Shown here in pieces: positions 1-9,000 of a DNA stretch of 21,113 bases (within the stretch, counting starts at the first letter, position 1; each line of letters begins with the position of its first letter). Below the pieces are notes generated by a model. That model saw nothing but the letters and a program-made list of their open reading frames with translations. It was not told the DNA's origin and ran no database searches. Both the position numbers and the translations under genes were made by a program. Source of the stretch: CAZJBP01 sp964544115 (GTDB lineage: Bacteria > Verrucomicrobiota > Kiritimatiellia > UBA8416 > JADHWI01). Where the stretch lies: the NCBI GenBank assembly GCA_964544115.1, contig CAZJBP010000055.1, positions 1-21,113 of the forward strand. Reading direction: 5' to 3'.

Positions 1-14
1 CGCCACGTTCGCCA

Positions 15-40
15 CCGCCCCGGCCCTGCGGGCGGGGCGG
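15..40. repeat. GC-rich hairpin at the left edge
   Basis: Bases 15-21 and 23-26 pair with 30-33 and 34-40 around a tgc loop, giving an 11-bp stem with one bulged g at position 22. The inner 12-mer ggccctgcgggc (22-33) recurs exactly in another hairpin at 2266-2277. There is no T-tract, so an intrinsic terminator is not supported. It may be a REP-like element or may end an unseen upstream gene. Confidence 0.45.
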
Positions 41-76
41 TAAAGGGAGGGCGTGCCCGCCCGTTTCGGCTCCCCG

Positions 77-99
77 CCCGCAGCCTTTCTCGCCTGTGG
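77..99. repeat. Dispersed 23-bp repeat, copy 1
   Basis: This 23-mer, beginning cccgcagccttt, matches 15159-15181 at 21 of 23 positions. Both copies lie in gene-free DNA next to other short repeats, which suggests a dispersed intergenic family rather than coding sequence. Confidence 0.45.
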
Positions 100-199
100 C
101 CGCAGTGCTTTAGGTGTCAACCCGCATGACGATCGCGTGCACCCCGCTCACCCATCTGCACCGTCAGGGCGAACGCATCCTATCTTCTTCTGCCGTTTC

Positions 200-309
200 G
201 GGGTCGGTGTCGGTATCGGAATCGGTATCGAGTTTGGCGTGCCGCACATCTTCGGGTAACGGCCCCCCAGGATGTTATCGATTCCGATACCGATTCCGAC
301 GCCGACCCC
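200..309. repeat. Inverted pair of hexamer-period repeats (TCGGNA type)
   Basis: Bases 200-231 consist of degenerate 6-nt units (tcggtg, tcggta, tcggaa, tcggta). Bases 278-309 are the inverted counterpart (attccg, ataccg, attccg, acgccg). The arms match at 28 of 32 positions when one is reverse-complemented, with a 46-nt loop. A related single tract lies at 14627-14667 and a short one near 20827. The period of six makes long spurious open frames across this region, so no gene is called here. Confidence 0.8.
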
Positions 310-446
310 GGGAAGGGATCCGAACCGAAGCGGGGAAACCCTTTAGATGCGTTCATCCCCCCGCACCGTGCCCACGGCTTGACAGTGTCGCCCTCGCTGA
401 TACCCTCCCTTCAGCTAAGACCAAGAAGCCGATATGGAGGGTGCGC

Positions 447-1199
447 ATGAAACTTCCGCCGCTGACCCGCAAGCAGATCGCGCAGTATCACGAAGAGGGC
501 TACGTCATGCCGGGACGGATCCTGGATGACGCCGCGCTGGAGGCCCTGCGCCGCGAGGAGGCGCGGTTTCGCGGGACGCCGGGGCCGGGCGAGTTGACGG
601 TGTTTCGCAGCCAGCTCTGCCACTTCTCGTCCGGCATCCGCGAGTTGGGGGCGCGCGGCGCCCACCTGGATTGGGTTGAACAGTTGATCGGGCCGAATGT
701 CATGCTGTGGTTCAACCAGTTCGTCACGAAGTTCACGGACACCGGCAGGGGCCGCGGCGAATTCCCGTGGCATCAGGACAACGGGTACGTGGCGATCGAG
801 CCGGCCACGAATCTCACGATCTGGATTGCGCTGGACGATGTGGACGAGCAGAACGGCTGCGTGTGGGTGGCTCCCCGAAGTCACAAGCAGGGCCTGCTGC
901 CCCACAGCCGCAAGAGCGAGGACAGCTGGCACCTGACGGTGAACGTCGAGGGCGACGGCGTGCCGGCGCTGTTGAAAGCCGGCGAAGGGGTGATCTTCAG
1001 CGGGCTGACGTTGCACCGGTCCAAGCTGAACCACACGGACCGGCCCCGGCGAGCGTTCTTCCTCGAATACGCCGACGCCGCGAGCACGTACGTGAAGAGC
1101 GACGGATCGCGTCACCCGACCGCGGTGTCGGGGCATTCGTGGGTGGCGCGCGGCGCGCTCCCCTGGCCGTCGCCGGTCGCCTTGCCCCTCTACCACTGA
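447..1199 (+). CDS. Phytanoyl-CoA dioxygenase (PhyH)-family protein 1
   Basis: This 250-residue protein belongs by sequence pattern to the PhyH family of Fe(II)/2-oxoglutarate-dependent oxygenases, cytoplasmic double-stranded beta-helix enzymes that hydroxylate diverse small molecules. The facial triad is visible as H109-x-D111 (FPWHQDNGY) and a distal H190 (GLTLHRSKLNH). R201 or R202, about eleven residues later, is the expected 2-oxoglutarate anchor. NGCVWVAPRSHKQG (136-149) is the usual family segment between them. The ATG at 447 is chosen because ggagg lies 6 nt upstream and the PhyH homology starts at once; the open frame extends upstream to 114 only through repeat DNA. A second, divergent PhyH gene follows after about 150 bases. 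The substrate cannot be inferred from sequence. Confidence 0.88.
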   Translation: MKLPPLTRKQIAQYHEEGYVMPGRILDDAALEALRREEARFRGTPGPGELTVFRSQLCHFSSGIRELGARGAHLDWVEQLIGPNVMLWFNQFVTKFTDTGRGRGEFPWHQDNGYVAIEPATNLTIWIALDDVDEQNGCVWVAPRSHKQGLLPHSRKSEDSWHLTVNVEGDGVPALLKAGEGVIFSGLTLHRSKLNHTDRPRRAFFLEYADAASTYVKSDGSRHPTAVSGHSWVARGALPWPSPVALPLYH

Positions 1200-1350
1200 T
1201 CGCTTCGTCCTTGCACCCCCGGGGCCGGGACGCGATAATTCGCCCCGCAAGCGCGCTTTCGGACCGGGGTCCGGGCGGTTGGCCCGGCCGGCCGAGAGGC
1301 GGCAAAAAGATAAGACCATCATGCCGTCGGCAACCGCCGCGGAGGGCCAT

Positions 1351-2157
1351 ATGAAGACCGAACTGAGCCAAGACCAGATCCGGGAGTATCGCGAGCGCGG
1401 ATTCATTCACATCCCCGGCTTTCTCGACCCGCGCGAAGTGCAGGAGCTGAAAGCCGGCGTTCTCGAAGCCATATCCACCATGGGCCGCAAGCGGCTGGCG
1501 GATCGCGAGACGTTCCAGGATGGCGATGATTTCTACAGCCGCGTGTTTACCCAGCGGCTGAACCTGTGGCGGCACAACGCCACGGTGAAGAAGTACATGC
1601 TCGCGCCCGAGCTCGGGCGGATGACGTGCCGGCTCACCGGCGTGAAGGCCATGCGCGTGTGGCACGATCAGGCGCTGATCAAGGAGCCGTTCGGCAACCC
1701 GACGGCCTGGCACCTCGACAATCCGTACTGGTCGTTCCATTCCCTGGATGCGACGTCCGTCTGGATCGCCCTGGAAGACGCCACGCTGGCCAACGGCTGC
1801 ATGTGGTTCGTGCCCGGGACGCACAAGCTGGCCACGCACGACAACGTCGGCATCGGCCCGAACATGGGGGCGCTGTTCGGAATGTATCCCAAGATGGCCG
1901 AGATCGACCCGGTGGCGGCGCCCATGAAAGCCGGGGACTGCAGCTTCCACAACGGCCTCGTTGCGCATGGGGCCGGGGCGAACATGACGCGCGGCCGCCG
2001 CATCGCCATGACCTGCGCGTTCATGCCGGACGGATCGACGTTCAACGGTACGGCCAACGTGCTGCCCTCCGCCTATCTGTCGACGCTGAAGGTCGGCGAC
2101 CTGCTGCGCAACGACGACTGGAACCCGGTCGTCGGCCGCATGGACGCCGGCGAGTAA
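1351..2157 (+). CDS. Phytanoyl-CoA dioxygenase (PhyH)-family protein 2
   Basis: This is a second PhyH-type Fe(II)/2-oxoglutarate oxygenase, 268 residues. The N-terminus (LSQDQIREYRERGFIHIPGF) is the classic family opening. The iron ligands appear as H121-x-D123 (AWHLDNPYW) and distal H206 (LVAHGAGANM), with R216 or R217 positioned to bind 2-oxoglutarate. NGCMWFVPGTHK (148-159) is strongly family-like. The start at 1351 has ggagg five bases upstream; in-frame ATGs at 1279 and 1321 lack a good ribosome site. It differs clearly from the preceding paralogue, so the pair is old or serves two substrates. It is probably co-transcribed with the gene upstream, but a repeat hairpin separates it from the GH32-like genes downstream. 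Confidence 0.9.
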   Translation: MKTELSQDQIREYRERGFIHIPGFLDPREVQELKAGVLEAISTMGRKRLADRETFQDGDDFYSRVFTQRLNLWRHNATVKKYMLAPELGRMTCRLTGVKAMRVWHDQALIKEPFGNPTAWHLDNPYWSFHSLDATSVWIALEDATLANGCMWFVPGTHKLATHDNVGIGPNMGALFGMYPKMAEIDPVAAPMKAGDCSFHNGLVAHGAGANMTRGRRIAMTCAFMPDGSTFNGTANVLPSAYLSTLKVGDLLRNDDWNPVVGRMDAGE

Positions 2158-2180
2158 CGCCGGTCGCTCATCCTCCCTGG

Positions 2181-2246
2181 TAGGCTGTAGGCTGTTAGTC
2201 TGTTTGGATCACCGAGCATTTCCCCCCACTAACAGCCTACAGCCTA
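2181..2246. repeat. Perfect 19-bp inverted repeat made of heptamer units
   Basis: Bases 2181-2199 (taggctgtaggctgttagt) are the exact reverse complement of 2228-2246, with a 28-nt loop. Each arm is a short heptamer tandem: taggctg twice on the left; aacagcc, tacagcc, taaagcc on the right. No T-tract follows, so this looks like a dispersed repeat element rather than a terminator, although the stem could still stall transcription. Confidence 0.8.
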
Positions 2247-2259
2247 AAGCCCTAAACAG

Positions 2260-2284
2260 CCTTGCGGCCCTGCGGGCCGCAAGG
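2260..2284. repeat. Perfect 11-bp hairpin
   Basis: ccttgcggccc (2260-2270) pairs perfectly with gggccgcaagg (2274-2284) around a 3-nt loop. The core 12-mer ggccctgcgggc is identical to that at 22-33. It lies 14 nt after the preceding inverted repeat and 120 nt before the next start codon. It may help end transcription of the PhyH genes, but there is no following T-run. Confidence 0.6.
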
Positions 2285-2405
2285 GATACCAATTCAGCAC
2301 TTGGCCCGCGGACGGCAATGGGTTATCAAGTGCGCCACGGATTTGGCGGCCATATTGGCCGGCCGCGCGAGCGTCTGCAAATCTGCGGGCAGGAAAGAGG
2401 ATGCA

Positions 2406-3881
2406 ATGAGCGAATACGACGGCAGCTACCCCGTGATCACTAACGAAGCGCTCCACACCGCCCGGCACGTGCGGCTGGGTCTGCTCCGGGACCCGTATCG
2501 CCCGACGTACCACTTCGCCACCCCCGAAGGCTTCGCCTTCCCGTTCGATCCCAACGGCAACGTCTTCTGGCGCGGCCGCCACCACATGGGCTACATCTAC
2601 CAGGAGTTCGGCCAGCATTACTGGGGCCACGTGTCCAGCATCGACCTCCTGCACTGGCGGCATCACCAGCCGTACCTGTTCCCGACGCTCGACAGCCCGG
2701 AGACCAGCATCTTCAGCGGCAACAGCTACCCGGACAAGGACGGCAAGCGCGTGCTCTGCATGTACCACGGCTGCGGCGCCGGCAACTCCATCGCCTGGAG
2801 CGACGACAAGGACCTGGAGAACTGGCACAAGCTCGAGGGCAACCCGCTTGTTCCCAATCCCGTCGACCAGGAAAAGGCCGACTACACGTCGTGGGATCCG
2901 TGCGGATTCATCCACAACAACACGTACTACGGAATCTTTGGCGGCGCAAAGAACACCGTCTGGAAGTCGAAGGACCTGAAGACGTGGACCAAGTGCGGGC
3001 CGTTCCTGGCGCACGCCTACCCGGGGATCGACCTTCTCGAAGACATATCCTGTCCCGACTTCTTCCCGATGGGCAAGAAGTGGGTCATGGTCTGCATCAG
3101 CCACCGCCTGGGCGCCCGCTACTATGTCGGCCAGTGGAAGAACGAGCAGTTCTACCCCGAATACCACGAGATGATGTCGTACGCCGACAACCAGTTCTTC
3201 GCGCCGGAAAGCCACACGGACGACAAGGGGCGGCGCATCCTCTTCAACTGGGTGATCGACGCGCGGAACGACGTCGCGCGGATTCCTTCCGGCTGGAGCG
3301 GCATGATGTCGCTGCCGCGCGAGATGAAGCTCGGCAAGGACAACCGCCTGCTCATGCTGCCCGTGGCGGAGCTCAAGACGCTGCGGTACAACGGAGTCGA
3401 GAAGAAGAATGTGGCCGTGGCGGCCGGTCGCGAAACGGCGGTGGCTTTCGACGCGGTGACGGACAACGTCCTAGAGCTTGAACTGGAGCTGACCGGCAGC
3501 GCGAAGGAGTTCGGCGTCAAGGTGTGTTGCTCGCCCGACGGGGAGGAGACGGTCGTTGGCTACAACGCCGCCGAAGGCAAGCTGTTCATCGACACCAGCC
3601 GCACCGGCAAGAACCAGCTCCTGGGCAAGATGATCGCCAACAACGAGCGCAAGTTCGTCGAGGCCGCCCCGATGAAGCTGGGCAATAAGGAAGCCCTGAA
3701 GCTGCGCATCTTCGTGGACCGCTGCATGGTCGAGGTGTTCGCCAACGACGGCCGTCAGGCCCTGTCGCGCGTGGTTCTGCCACCGAAGGGCGCCACCGGC
3801 CTCAAGCTCTACGCCAAGGGCGGCAGCGCCAAGGCTTCGGTCGTGCGGGTGTGGGACATCATGCCGACGAACGCGCACTAG
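2406..3881 (+). CDS. GH32-like glycoside hydrolase A (atypical active site)
   Basis: This 491-residue protein has a GH32 layout: a five-bladed beta-propeller (about 30-330) and a C-terminal beta-sandwich (about 335-490). Family landmarks are RPTYHF (32-37), FDPNG with the expected nucleophile D48, SWDP with D164 in the position of the RDP motif, CPDFFPMG (216-223), DNQFFAPES, MSLPRE, and the closing FVDRCMVEVFANDG. GH32 members cleave beta-fructosides such as sucrose, levan and inulin. The acid/base glutamate normally just before CPD is replaced by S215; the nearest acidic residues are E212 and D213. No signal peptide is seen, so it should act in the cytoplasm. The start at 2406 follows the purine-rich aggaaagagg. 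A paralogue lies immediately downstream. Membership in the GH32 fold is well supported; fructosidase activity is not. Confidence 0.85.
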   Translation: MSEYDGSYPVITNEALHTARHVRLGLLRDPYRPTYHFATPEGFAFPFDPNGNVFWRGRHHMGYIYQEFGQHYWGHVSSIDLLHWRHHQPYLFPTLDSPETSIFSGNSYPDKDGKRVLCMYHGCGAGNSIAWSDDKDLENWHKLEGNPLVPNPVDQEKADYTSWDPCGFIHNNTYYGIFGGAKNTVWKSKDLKTWTKCGPFLAHAYPGIDLLEDISCPDFFPMGKKWVMVCISHRLGARYYVGQWKNEQFYPEYHEMMSYADNQFFAPESHTDDKGRRILFNWVIDARNDVARIPSGWSGMMSLPREMKLGKDNRLLMLPVAELKTLRYNGVEKKNVAVAAGRETAVAFDAVTDNVLELELELTGSAKEFGVKVCCSPDGEETVVGYNAAEGKLFIDTSRTGKNQLLGKMIANNERKFVEAAPMKLGNKEALKLRIFVDRCMVEVFANDGRQALSRVVLPPKGATGLKLYAKGGSAKASVVRVWDIMPTNAH

Positions 3882-3883
3882 AA

Positions 3884-3914
3884 CAGAACTCAGGAGCCAG
3901 AATCCAGGAGTCAG
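3884..3914. repeat. Heptamer-period repeat (CAGRANN type)
   Basis: Directly after the stop codon of the first GH32-like gene come four 7-nt units: cagaact, caggagc, cagaatc, caggagt, then cag. Related CAGGAGTCAG-type tracts are familiar from other bacterial intergenic regions. It lies between two genes that otherwise look like an operon, and shows that the spacer has been invaded by a repeat family. Confidence 0.65.
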
Positions 3915-3957
3915 TGGTCGGCGAGCGACCGAGCCTTCTTTCCGGGGGGGTGAAGAG

Positions 3958-5481
3958 ATGCAGGAAGAGATGATGCAGAATGCGCGGAAGCTACGGGACA
4001 TCCTGCTGAAGGACCCGTACCGGCCGCAGTACCATGTCGTCTCGCCGGAGGGCAGTGCCCCGCCGTGCGATCCGAACGGGGCCATCTTCTGGAAGGGCCG
4101 CTACCACCTGATGTACATCATCAAGACGGAGAAGGGGTTCTGTTGGGCGCACGTCTCAAGCATCGACCTGGTCCACTGGAAGCATCATCCGATGGCGCTC
4201 GAGCCCGACGAGTTGGACAAGATCATCTTCTCCGGTGGCGCAAGCCTCGACAAGAACGGCGTACCCACCATCACGTACTGGTCGCTCAGGAATTGGACGG
4301 GGCATGCCGAACCCGCCGACGGCGGCGTCTGCCTGGCGACCAGCACCGACGACAACCTGGACCACTGGACCAAGAGCCCCCACAACCCCGTCATCCAGGA
4401 GAACATCCACGGCGCGGTCAAGACCACTGGACCGGACGGGAAGGAGCTCATCTACGGCGCCGCCGATCCGTCCGCGATCTGGATTCACAACGGCCGGCAC
4501 TACATGCTGACCGGCAACCTGCTGGTCCTGCACCCGTTCGGCCTGAAGCAGAACATGGCCGAGCACAAGGGCGACACGGCCTACCTGTTTGTCTCCGACG
4601 ACCTGGTGCACTGGCAGTACCTGCACCCCTTCTACACGTCCGACCGCAAGTGGACCGCGGAGGACGAGGATGACATGTGTCCGGATTTCTTCCCGCTGGG
4701 TGACCGTCACGTGCTGCTCTTCATCAGCCACAACCGCGGCTGCCAGTACTACATCGGCCGCTATGAGAACGACCACTTCTACCCGGAAACCCACGGCCGG
4801 ATGACTTGGGCGGACAACGGCTTCTTTGCACCGGAGAGCCTGGTCGACGACACGGGCCGCCGCATCATGTGGGCGTGGATCCCGGAGAAGTGGGACCACA
4901 AGACCCATGAGTCCGCGGCGTGGTATGGCACGATGAGCCTGCCGCGCGTCCTCTGGCTGGCTGAGGACCGGACGCTGCGCATGGCGCCCCCCGCGGAGCT
5001 GGCCTGCCTGCGCTATAACCCGCGCAAGATCCGGAACCTCAAGCTGAAGGCCGATGCCGACCGTCCGCTGCCCCAGGTGCGCGGGAACTGCATCGAACTT
5101 AACATCGAGATGAGCGCCGACACCGCTGCCCAGTTCGGGGTGAAGGTGTGCTGTTCGCCGGACGGCCGGGAGCAGACCTCGATCTATTACGATGCCAAGG
5201 AAAAGAAGCTCGTGGTCGACGTGAGCCAGTCGACCATCGGCGAGCACCACAAGCAGAGCGATGGCGGACCGTTCGAGCTGGCGCCCGGCGAACCGCTCAA
5301 GTTGCGGGTGTTCGTGGACCGGTCGGTGGTGGAAGTGTTTGCCAATGACCGCCAGGCCGTCATGCGCCGGATCCACCCGATCCTGCCCGACAGCGTGGGC
5401 GTGTCGCTCTTCAGCCGCGGCGGCCCGGCCAAGGTCCGGTTCGTCGAAGCCTGGGACCTGGATTCGTCAAATCCGTGGTGA
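3958..5481 (+). CDS. GH32-like glycoside hydrolase B (atypical active site)
   Basis: This 507-residue paralogue of the preceding gene shares its architecture and many motifs: YRPQYHVVSPEG, CDPNG with D38 as presumed nucleophile, AADPSAIW with D170, CPDFFPLG (241-248), DNGFFAPES, TMSLPR, and the closing VFVDRSVVEVFAND. Both proteins contain GVKVCCSPDG in the C-terminal sandwich, so a tandem duplication is likely. The acid/base glutamate expected just before CPD is M240; E237 and D238 align with E212 and D213 of protein A. It has a longer insertion before the ADP motif (about 110-165). There is no signal peptide. The start is uncertain: 3958, 3970 and 3973 are all in-frame ATGs, and aggaagag at 3962-3969 could serve the last one. 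It probably hydrolyses an intracellular glycoside, but this is inference. Confidence 0.85.
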   Translation: MQEEMMQNARKLRDILLKDPYRPQYHVVSPEGSAPPCDPNGAIFWKGRYHLMYIIKTEKGFCWAHVSSIDLVHWKHHPMALEPDELDKIIFSGGASLDKNGVPTITYWSLRNWTGHAEPADGGVCLATSTDDNLDHWTKSPHNPVIQENIHGAVKTTGPDGKELIYGAADPSAIWIHNGRHYMLTGNLLVLHPFGLKQNMAEHKGDTAYLFVSDDLVHWQYLHPFYTSDRKWTAEDEDDMCPDFFPLGDRHVLLFISHNRGCQYYIGRYENDHFYPETHGRMTWADNGFFAPESLVDDTGRRIMWAWIPEKWDHKTHESAAWYGTMSLPRVLWLAEDRTLRMAPPAELACLRYNPRKIRNLKLKADADRPLPQVRGNCIELNIEMSADTAAQFGVKVCCSPDGREQTSIYYDAKEKKLVVDVSQSTIGEHHKQSDGGPFELAPGEPLKLRVFVDRSVVEVFANDRQAVMRRIHPILPDSVGVSLFSRGGPAKVRFVEAWDLDSSNPW

Positions 5482-5534
5482 GGCGTCTCGGTTTGGCCGC
5501 CGTCAAGAGCAACATGCCGTGCAAGCGCCAGGCC

Positions 5535-5563
5535 GAACCGCAGATTGACGAGTGGCGAAGTCA
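5535..5563. repeat. Left inverted-repeat end of the IVS-type unit
   Basis: aaccgcagattg (5536-5547) is the exact reverse complement of 5963-5974 on the far side of the small gene. cgaagtca (5556-5563) is the reverse complement of 5932-5939. Bases 5535-5544 can also pair with 5944-5953. The two ends could therefore zip into a stem with the coding sequence in the loop, the arrangement known for intervening sequences in 23S rRNA. Confidence 0.65.
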
Positions 5564-5568
5564 GAATC

Positions 5569-5934
5569 ATGAAGGATAGGGCATTTGATTTGGAGGCGCG
5601 GTTGATCGTGTTCGCGGTGCGTGTCATCCGGGCCGCAGAGTCGCTTCCGAAGACACCAACCGGCAACCATATCCGCAACCAACTGCTCCGCAGTGGTACC
5701 TCGCTGGCGCCGAACTACGGTGAAGCTCAGAGCGCCGAGTCGCGCCCCGACTTCACGCACAAACTCAAGATTGTCCTGAAGGAGTTGCGGGAGACGCGAG
5801 TCTGGCTGCTCATGATTCAGCAGGCCGGCCTTATCAAACCCGAGACGGCACTTGACGCGCTCTTGAAGGAGAGCAACGAGCTGATAGCCATATTTGTGGT
5901 GAGCCTGAAGACAGCTGCGAGGGGTCGTGGTTGA
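5569..5934 (+). CDS. Four-helix bundle protein (23S rRNA intervening-sequence protein family)
   Basis: This 121-residue, all-helical protein matches the family first seen inside 23S rRNA intervening sequences, and related to the Avd accessory protein of diversity-generating retroelements. Diagnostic stretches are NHIRNQLLRSGTSLAPNYGE, AQSAESRPDFTHKLKIVLKE and RETRVWLLMIQQAGLI. Its biochemical role is unknown; solved members form ring-like oligomers of four-helix bundles. The ATG at 5569 is preferred over an upstream in-frame TTG because it opens directly on the family sequence; no strong ribosome site is present. The stop codon lies inside the right inverted-repeat end. The gene sits between carbohydrate genes with no rRNA or reverse transcriptase nearby, and its third-position GC looks lower than that of its neighbours, so it is probably an inserted passenger. 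Confidence 0.9.
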   Translation: MKDRAFDLEARLIVFAVRVIRAAESLPKTPTGNHIRNQLLRSGTSLAPNYGEAQSAESRPDFTHKLKIVLKELRETRVWLLMIQQAGLIKPETALDALLKESNELIAIFVVSLKTAARGRG

Positions 5935-5974
5935 CTTCGACATTCTGCGGTTCAGTATTCGGCAATCTGCGGTT
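5932..5974. repeat. Right inverted-repeat end of the IVS-type unit
   Basis: This end holds tgacttcg (5932-5939), tctgcggttc (5944-5953) and caatctgcggtt (5963-5974), each complementary to part of the left end at 5535-5563. The [at]atctgcggtt-like motif occurs twice, 22 nt apart, so two alternative pairings with the single left copy are possible. The stop codon of the four-helix-bundle gene is part of this arm. Confidence 0.65.
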
Positions 5975-6003
5975 TGTGTTAAGACGCCTGGGGAAAGTTC
6001 AAA

Positions 6004-9000
6004 ATGACTCACGACCTCAGCAATGCATTCCTGGCGGCCCAGTTCTCAAGCAACGGCGGGCTGTCGAGCCTCGCCAACCTCGCCGCCGGCGAGACGTATC
6101 CCATTGCGTCCGATGCGTTCGAGGTGGTCACGGACCAGGGGCGCTTCAGCAATGCCGGCGCCGCTCCGGCGGCGTGTCACGGCGGCGAGGGCTGGCGGCG
6201 GTATGAGTTCGAGGCCGGGTTCTGCCGGATCACGCTGGAATACCAGTTCAAGGCCGCCCAGCCCTGGCTGAAGCGCCGGCTGATCCTGAGCCACCTGCGG
6301 CGGCGGCTGGTCGTGCAGCAGGTCGTTCTGGGGCGCACGGTCTTCGCGCGGTCTCCCTCGGAGTTCGTCAACTACGACACCTTCTGGAACGCGCCGACCG
6401 TCGCGTTCCTGCGCTTTGAGCAGGGCGGCGTGTTCTCGGGGATCGAGAACCCGTTCTTCGCCGCCGAGCACCGGGACGGCGCATTCTCACTGGCGTTCGA
6501 GCCGTCCCTCATCCTGGAGGCCGGGGAGACGTACGAGACGGAATACCAATTCCTCGGCGTCTACCGTCGGACGGGGCAGATGCTGGCGGACCACGTGCCC
6601 GTCTCGTGCCACCAGCCGCGCCCGCGCTTCCGCAACCCCTGCGGGTACATCCCGCTGGACCGCGCGGAGATTCGCGGCATGCAGGAGTTCGCCCGCGACT
6701 ACCTGGGCCTCAGCGCGGACCGCTTCCAGTTTATCCTCTACAACTTCTTCTACCCGCTCCCGCAGATGCCGAAGGCCGGGTCGCCCGAGGAGGCGGTCCA
6801 CCTGAAGATGATCGACACCTTCCACGAGCTGGGCGGAGACCTGATCCTCCTCAACCCGATGGATCCGTACCGCCTTCCTTCGGGAAACATGGACAGCTAC
6901 TGGGACCTGGGGCCGGAAGGGTCCGCGGCCAAGAACATCATGGACTATGCGGCCGGCAAGGGCCTCCGCTTCGGCTACTACATGGGCTGCGCCCGCCATG
7001 GCGATCAAGGCAATGCCGCCGCCCTGCCGTATGCTCCGGAGAAGACCGGCTGGAAGAAGGTGGACGACACCGGCAAGGCCGCAGCCGAGAATTGCATGGC
7101 GTGCGACGGCTACGCCGATTGGTTTTTTGCCGTGCAGCGCAACACGATCGAGCACTTCCGGCTGGACCTGTGGTCGTGGGATCCCGGCCCCGGCAACGGC
7201 CTCTTCTGCCACAGCGACCAGCATGGCCACCTGCCGGGCAAGGGCGCGTACAAGGGCTGGCGCAATGCCACCCACCTGATGCGTCGCCTGAAAGAGACCT
7301 TCCCGGGAATCTACTTCCAGGCCTTCTACGGCCGCAAGGAGCACGGGCTCTGGGGCTTCAAGTACTTTGACCAGTACGAGTCGTACTGGGAATGGGGGCC
7401 GTACACCAACGCGACGATGCACCCCGACGTGCACGCCGACCGCCTGAACGCCGACGGCACGCGGTTCCAGAGCTGGTGGAACCAGAACTTCCGGTTCCAT
7501 CCCAGCCTTCTGAACCATTGCATGCTGCACCGCTTCCAGGAAGGCGTCTGGGATCCGAGGCTGGTCAAGGCCTGGGACCAGCTGGGCTGGAAGTACAGCG
7601 TGATGTCCTGCCTGGCGGCCGGCGGCGATATCACCACCGTCATCCTGCCGGAGAGCAACGACCTGGTGCCGGGCCTGAAGGAGTTCTACCGGACGTGGCT
7701 TCCCTGGGCGCGCCGGACGGCCGGCTATCGGAAGTACAACATTCCGTTCGGTGCTCAGGTGCGGCCCGGCGGTGTGGATGGCTGGGCTCGCATCAAGCAG
7801 GACCACGGCTTCATCTTCCTCTGCAATCCCGGGCCGCGGGCGGCGCGGATCGAGTTCGGCCTGGACGATGAGATCGGGCTCAGCGCGAAGGGTCGGTTCA
7901 CGCTCAAGGAACTGTACCCCGTCGAGGGCCGGCGCCATTTCGACCGCAAGAGCGGCCGGGGCATCTTTGCGGCCGGCGAGCGCGTGACGGCGGTGGTCCC
8001 GGCCTACGAGGTCGTGCTGCTGGAGCTGTCACTGTTCTCCGATGCGCAGCTGCCCCTGGCCTTCGGCATCGACGGGAGCGCGCAGTTCGCGGACGGCGTG
8101 CTGTCCATTGCCGGCGTCACGGGCCAGCCGGGCGAGGTCGCGGACATCGCGGTGGCGGCGCGGGACGGGCAGCCCGTGGAGCACCTGGTCGTCAATGGCC
8201 GACGCATTCCGCTGCAGCCGCAGGGCGGATACGGCTGGGCCACGATCCGGTTCGACGGCGGGAGCCTGCCGCGGCTGCTGGACCACTGGCGAGCCGCCGA
8301 CGGCCAGGCGTTTTCCTTCCCGCGCCACACGGCGGCCGACGCGATCGCGCTGAGCACCACGTTCTATGCCGACAAGACGATCCGCGGTCTGCTGGCCGCC
8401 GCTCGCCCGGCGAATCTGGCCGAGTACGAGCCGCTGCTGGCGGAGTGGCGCAAGAACTACTCGGACAGTTTCGTCGGGGCGCGTCCCGATCGGCTCTGGC
8501 TGGTGATTCCATTCACCGAGGCGGCCACGGTCGGTGCGGTGACGCTCACGGTGAACGGCAGGCCCGTCCCCGTCGAGCGCTATACCCTCCACCGTCCGAG
8601 CATTCATTACGCCGACCTGACCGACTTCATCCAGTGGGGGCAGGACAACGTGCTCCACTTGGATGTCGAGAAGCTGGGGGCGGACCAGTTTCTGGGTCCC
8701 TTCCTGGACTACCCGCCGGCTGGCCGGATCGAAGGCGTGACTCCCGCCCTGGCGGCGTCCCAGCCGCCTGAGTTGGTTTATGACGGGCCGGTGGATGCGG
8801 ACATGCCGCGGCGCGTTCCGAGCGGGGCTGATCTCGGGCCGCGGGCGCCCGTTATCACGGCGGTGGCCATGGAGCCCGGGTATTTTCGCGACGGGCAGCA
8901 GGTGGCTTTCTCGGCCACGGTGGACATGCCGGCCGGGGAACTGGAGGGCGTCTACCTTTCCGGCCCCTGGCAGGACGTGCGCATGGAGCACGACGCAGAG

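Noticed and set aside
1..43. Possible C-terminal end of an upstream + strand gene (13 codons, stop at 41-43)
   Set aside because: It is too short to judge and overlaps a hairpin; any frame could give this by chance.
114..446. N-terminal extension of the first PhyH gene in the same open frame
   Set aside because: It crosses the hexamer inverted repeat, has low-complexity translation, and the PhyH homology with a good ribosome site begins at 447.
6487..7938. Minus-strand open frame opposite the large glycoside-hydrolase-like gene
   Set aside because: It is a shadow of the real gene; composition is biased and no motif is recognised. Similar shadows opposite 4156-5376 and 15053-16246 were dropped for the same reason.
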